Source: Quadrisphaera sp. RL12-1S (GTDB lineage: Bacteria; Actinomycetota; Actinomycetes; Actinomycetales; Quadrisphaeraceae). From it: 64,000 nucleotides of DNA. The translations under genes were made by a program, and so were the position numbers. The notes below the pieces were generated by a model, which was given only the letters and a program-made list of their open reading frames with translations, was not told where the DNA came from and did no database searches. This document shows, one piece after another, positions 63,015 to 64,000 of this stretch; positions within the stretch are counted from its first letter, which is position 1, and each line of letters begins with the position of its first letter. The stretch is from positions 372,001 to 436,000 of the forward strand of contig NZ_JACNME010000001.1 in assembly GCF_014270065.1 (NCBI RefSeq). The letters run 5' to 3'.

Positions 63015-64000
63015 CGGACGTCGACCACCGCGGGCGCCGTGGCGCGGTCGTCGTGGGTGGTGCCGTCGGTCATGCCGGGCTCGGTCTCGGCGACCGCGAT
63101 GGCGGCCAGGGTCGGTGACCCGGGGCGCAGCGCGAGCGCGCGGTAGACCACCAGGCCGAGGCCGCAGCCGACGAACCACGCCCAGTCGCTGATCCACAGC
63201 GCCTCGCCCAGCAGGCGGGGCAGCAGCACCGAGGCGATGGCCACGCCGCCGGCGACGCAGGTGGCCACCAGGGCGTCGGGGTTGTAGCCCTTGCGGTACC
63301 AGTACCCGCCGCGCTCGTCCATGGAGTACATGGCGTCGACGGCGATGCGCTGCTTGCGCACGAGGAAGTAGTCGGCGATGAGCACCCCGAACAGCGGGCC
63401 GATGAGCGCGCCGAGGATGCCGAGCGTGTAGTGGATGGCGGTGTCGTTGGCGTACCAGTTCCACGGCGTGAGGACCACGGACCCGACCGCGGCGATCATG
63501 CCGCCGGCGCGCCAGGAGATCTTCTGCGGGTTGACGTTGGAGAAGTCGAAGGCCGGTGCGATGAAGTTGGCGACGATGTTGATGCCGATGGTGGCGGTGG
63601 TGAACGTGACCGCCCCGAGCACCACGGCGAAGGTGGAGTCGATCTGCGCCACGGTCTCGACAGGGTCGGTGATGAGGCGGCCGTAGACCGGCAGCGTCGC
63701 CGCGGCGGTGAGCACCGTCAGCAGCGAGAACAGGACGAAGTTCACCGGCAGCCCGAGGAAGTTGCCCTTCTTCACGGCGCTGAAGCTGCGGGCGTAGCGG
63801 GAGAAGTCGCCGAAGTTGAGCATCGGGCCGGAGAAGTAGGCGACCACGAGCGCGGTGGCCGACAGCATCGTGCCGAGCTGCTGCAGCGGCGTCAGCGCCT
63901 TCTCCGACAGGGTGAGCGAGACGTTGAAGTCGGCCTTGACCAGCAGGTACCCGCACAGGACGAACATCACGACGTAGACCGCCGGTCCGCAGAAGTCGAT
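63011..64000 (-). CDS. NCS1-family nucleobase/allantoin/hydantoin permease (N terminus outside window)
   Basis: The last 329 residues of an NCS1 (PucI/Mhp1-like) cation symporter; the frame stays open to position 64000. About eight hydrophobic helices are visible. Landmarks are VVAYFSGPMLNFGDFSRYAR, GNFLGLPVNFVLFSLLTVLT, IGINIVANFIAPAFDFSNVN and VLTPWNWYANDTAIHYTLGI with the loop FGVLIADYFLVRKQRIAVDA. Such proteins import nucleobases, allantoin or hydantoins. It overlaps the racemase gene by GTGA, pointing to an allantoin or hydantoin utilisation operon extending beyond the right edge. Confidence 0.92.
   Translation of the reverse strand: MDFCGPAVYVVMFVLCGYLLVKADFNVSLTLSEKALTPLQQLGTMLSATALVVAYFSGPMLNFGDFSRYARSFSAVKKGNFLGLPVNFVLFSLLTVLTAAATLPVYGRLITDPVETVAQIDSTFAVVLGAVTFTTATIGINIVANFIAPAFDFSNVNPQKISWRAGGMIAAVGSVVLTPWNWYANDTAIHYTLGILGALIGPLFGVLIADYFLVRKQRIAVDAMYSMDERGGYWYRKGYNPDALVATCVAGGVAIASVLLPRLLGEALWISDWAWFVGCGLGLVVYRALALRPGSPTLAAIAVAETEPGMTDGTTHDDRATAPAVVDVR

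Overview
The window is very G+C-rich, densely packed DNA with many GTG starts, almost certainly a chromosome segment of an actinobacterium. Rex-hemACDB, the tiny ribosomal protein bS22, Lsr2, DisA, an FtsH-folate gene cluster and a DtxR/IdeR-type iron box all point to Actinomycetes. The genus cannot be fixed by eye; a Kineosporiaceae-like organism is a guess. Nearly everything is core or ordinary metabolic sequence. No phage, transposase, CRISPR array, tRNA or rRNA was recognised, and no stretch over 300 bases lacks a gene.

Layout. 1-4.6 kb: end of a VIT-type metal transporter, MarR with divergent YceI, a DDN-type nitroreductase divergent from TetR, a VanY-type carboxypeptidase and Hsp20. 4.7-11.8 kb: tetrapyrrole operon rex-hemA-hemC-hemD-hemB (minus strand) behind a readable Rex-controlled promoter, then a glutaredoxin-like protein, bS22 and a small HTH protein. 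12-14.1 kb: AcuC-like deacetylase and a TIM-barrel epimerase. 14.2-17.8 kb: araA, araD and a LacI regulator. 17.9-22.9 kb: a small membrane protein, radA, disA and a PhoD-like phosphatase. 23-27.3 kb: a ChvE-GguA-GguB-type sugar ABC transporter. 27.5-34.1 kb: mutY, a GNAT acetyltransferase, clpC, lsr2, a small membrane protein and lysS. 34.1-40.5 kb: two methyltransferases, panC with a DUF2520 partner, two PH-domain membrane proteins and an unknown membrane protein. 40.7-44.5 kb: a glycine-betaine-type ABC transporter. 44.4-51.3 kb: DUF3180, folBK, folP, folE, ftsH, hpt, tilS. 51.4-56.3 kb: a zinc metalloprotease, dacB, ppa, an NlpC/P60 endopeptidase. 56.4-64 kb: MarR, a siderophore-interacting protein, a histidine phosphatase, HxlR with a divergent quinone reductase, a two-component system, a hydantoin/Asp-Glu racemase and the end of an NCS1 permease.

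From memory, much of this follows the M. tuberculosis order. Rv0498, Rv0500A, Rv0500B and Rv0508-Rv0512 match 4.7-14 kb; parts of Rv3585-Rv3628 match 18-55 kb. Lineage-specific pieces are the ara and sugar-transport genes, the PH-domain and betaine-transport block, and the ends.

The most informative signals are regulatory. A 14-bp palindrome upstream of araD recurs with two changes upstream of the sugar transporter, suggesting one LacI regulon. A Rex site overlaps a -35/-10 promoter ahead of rex-hem. An iron box covers the start of the siderophore-interacting protein. Three related palindromes lie between the nitroreductase and tetR. At least fourteen genes have TANNNT six to eight bases before the start codon, indicating widespread leaderless transcription. 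Several consecutive genes overlap by GTGA, implying translational coupling. I did not find a convincing new biological system; the oddities below are the best candidates for follow-up.
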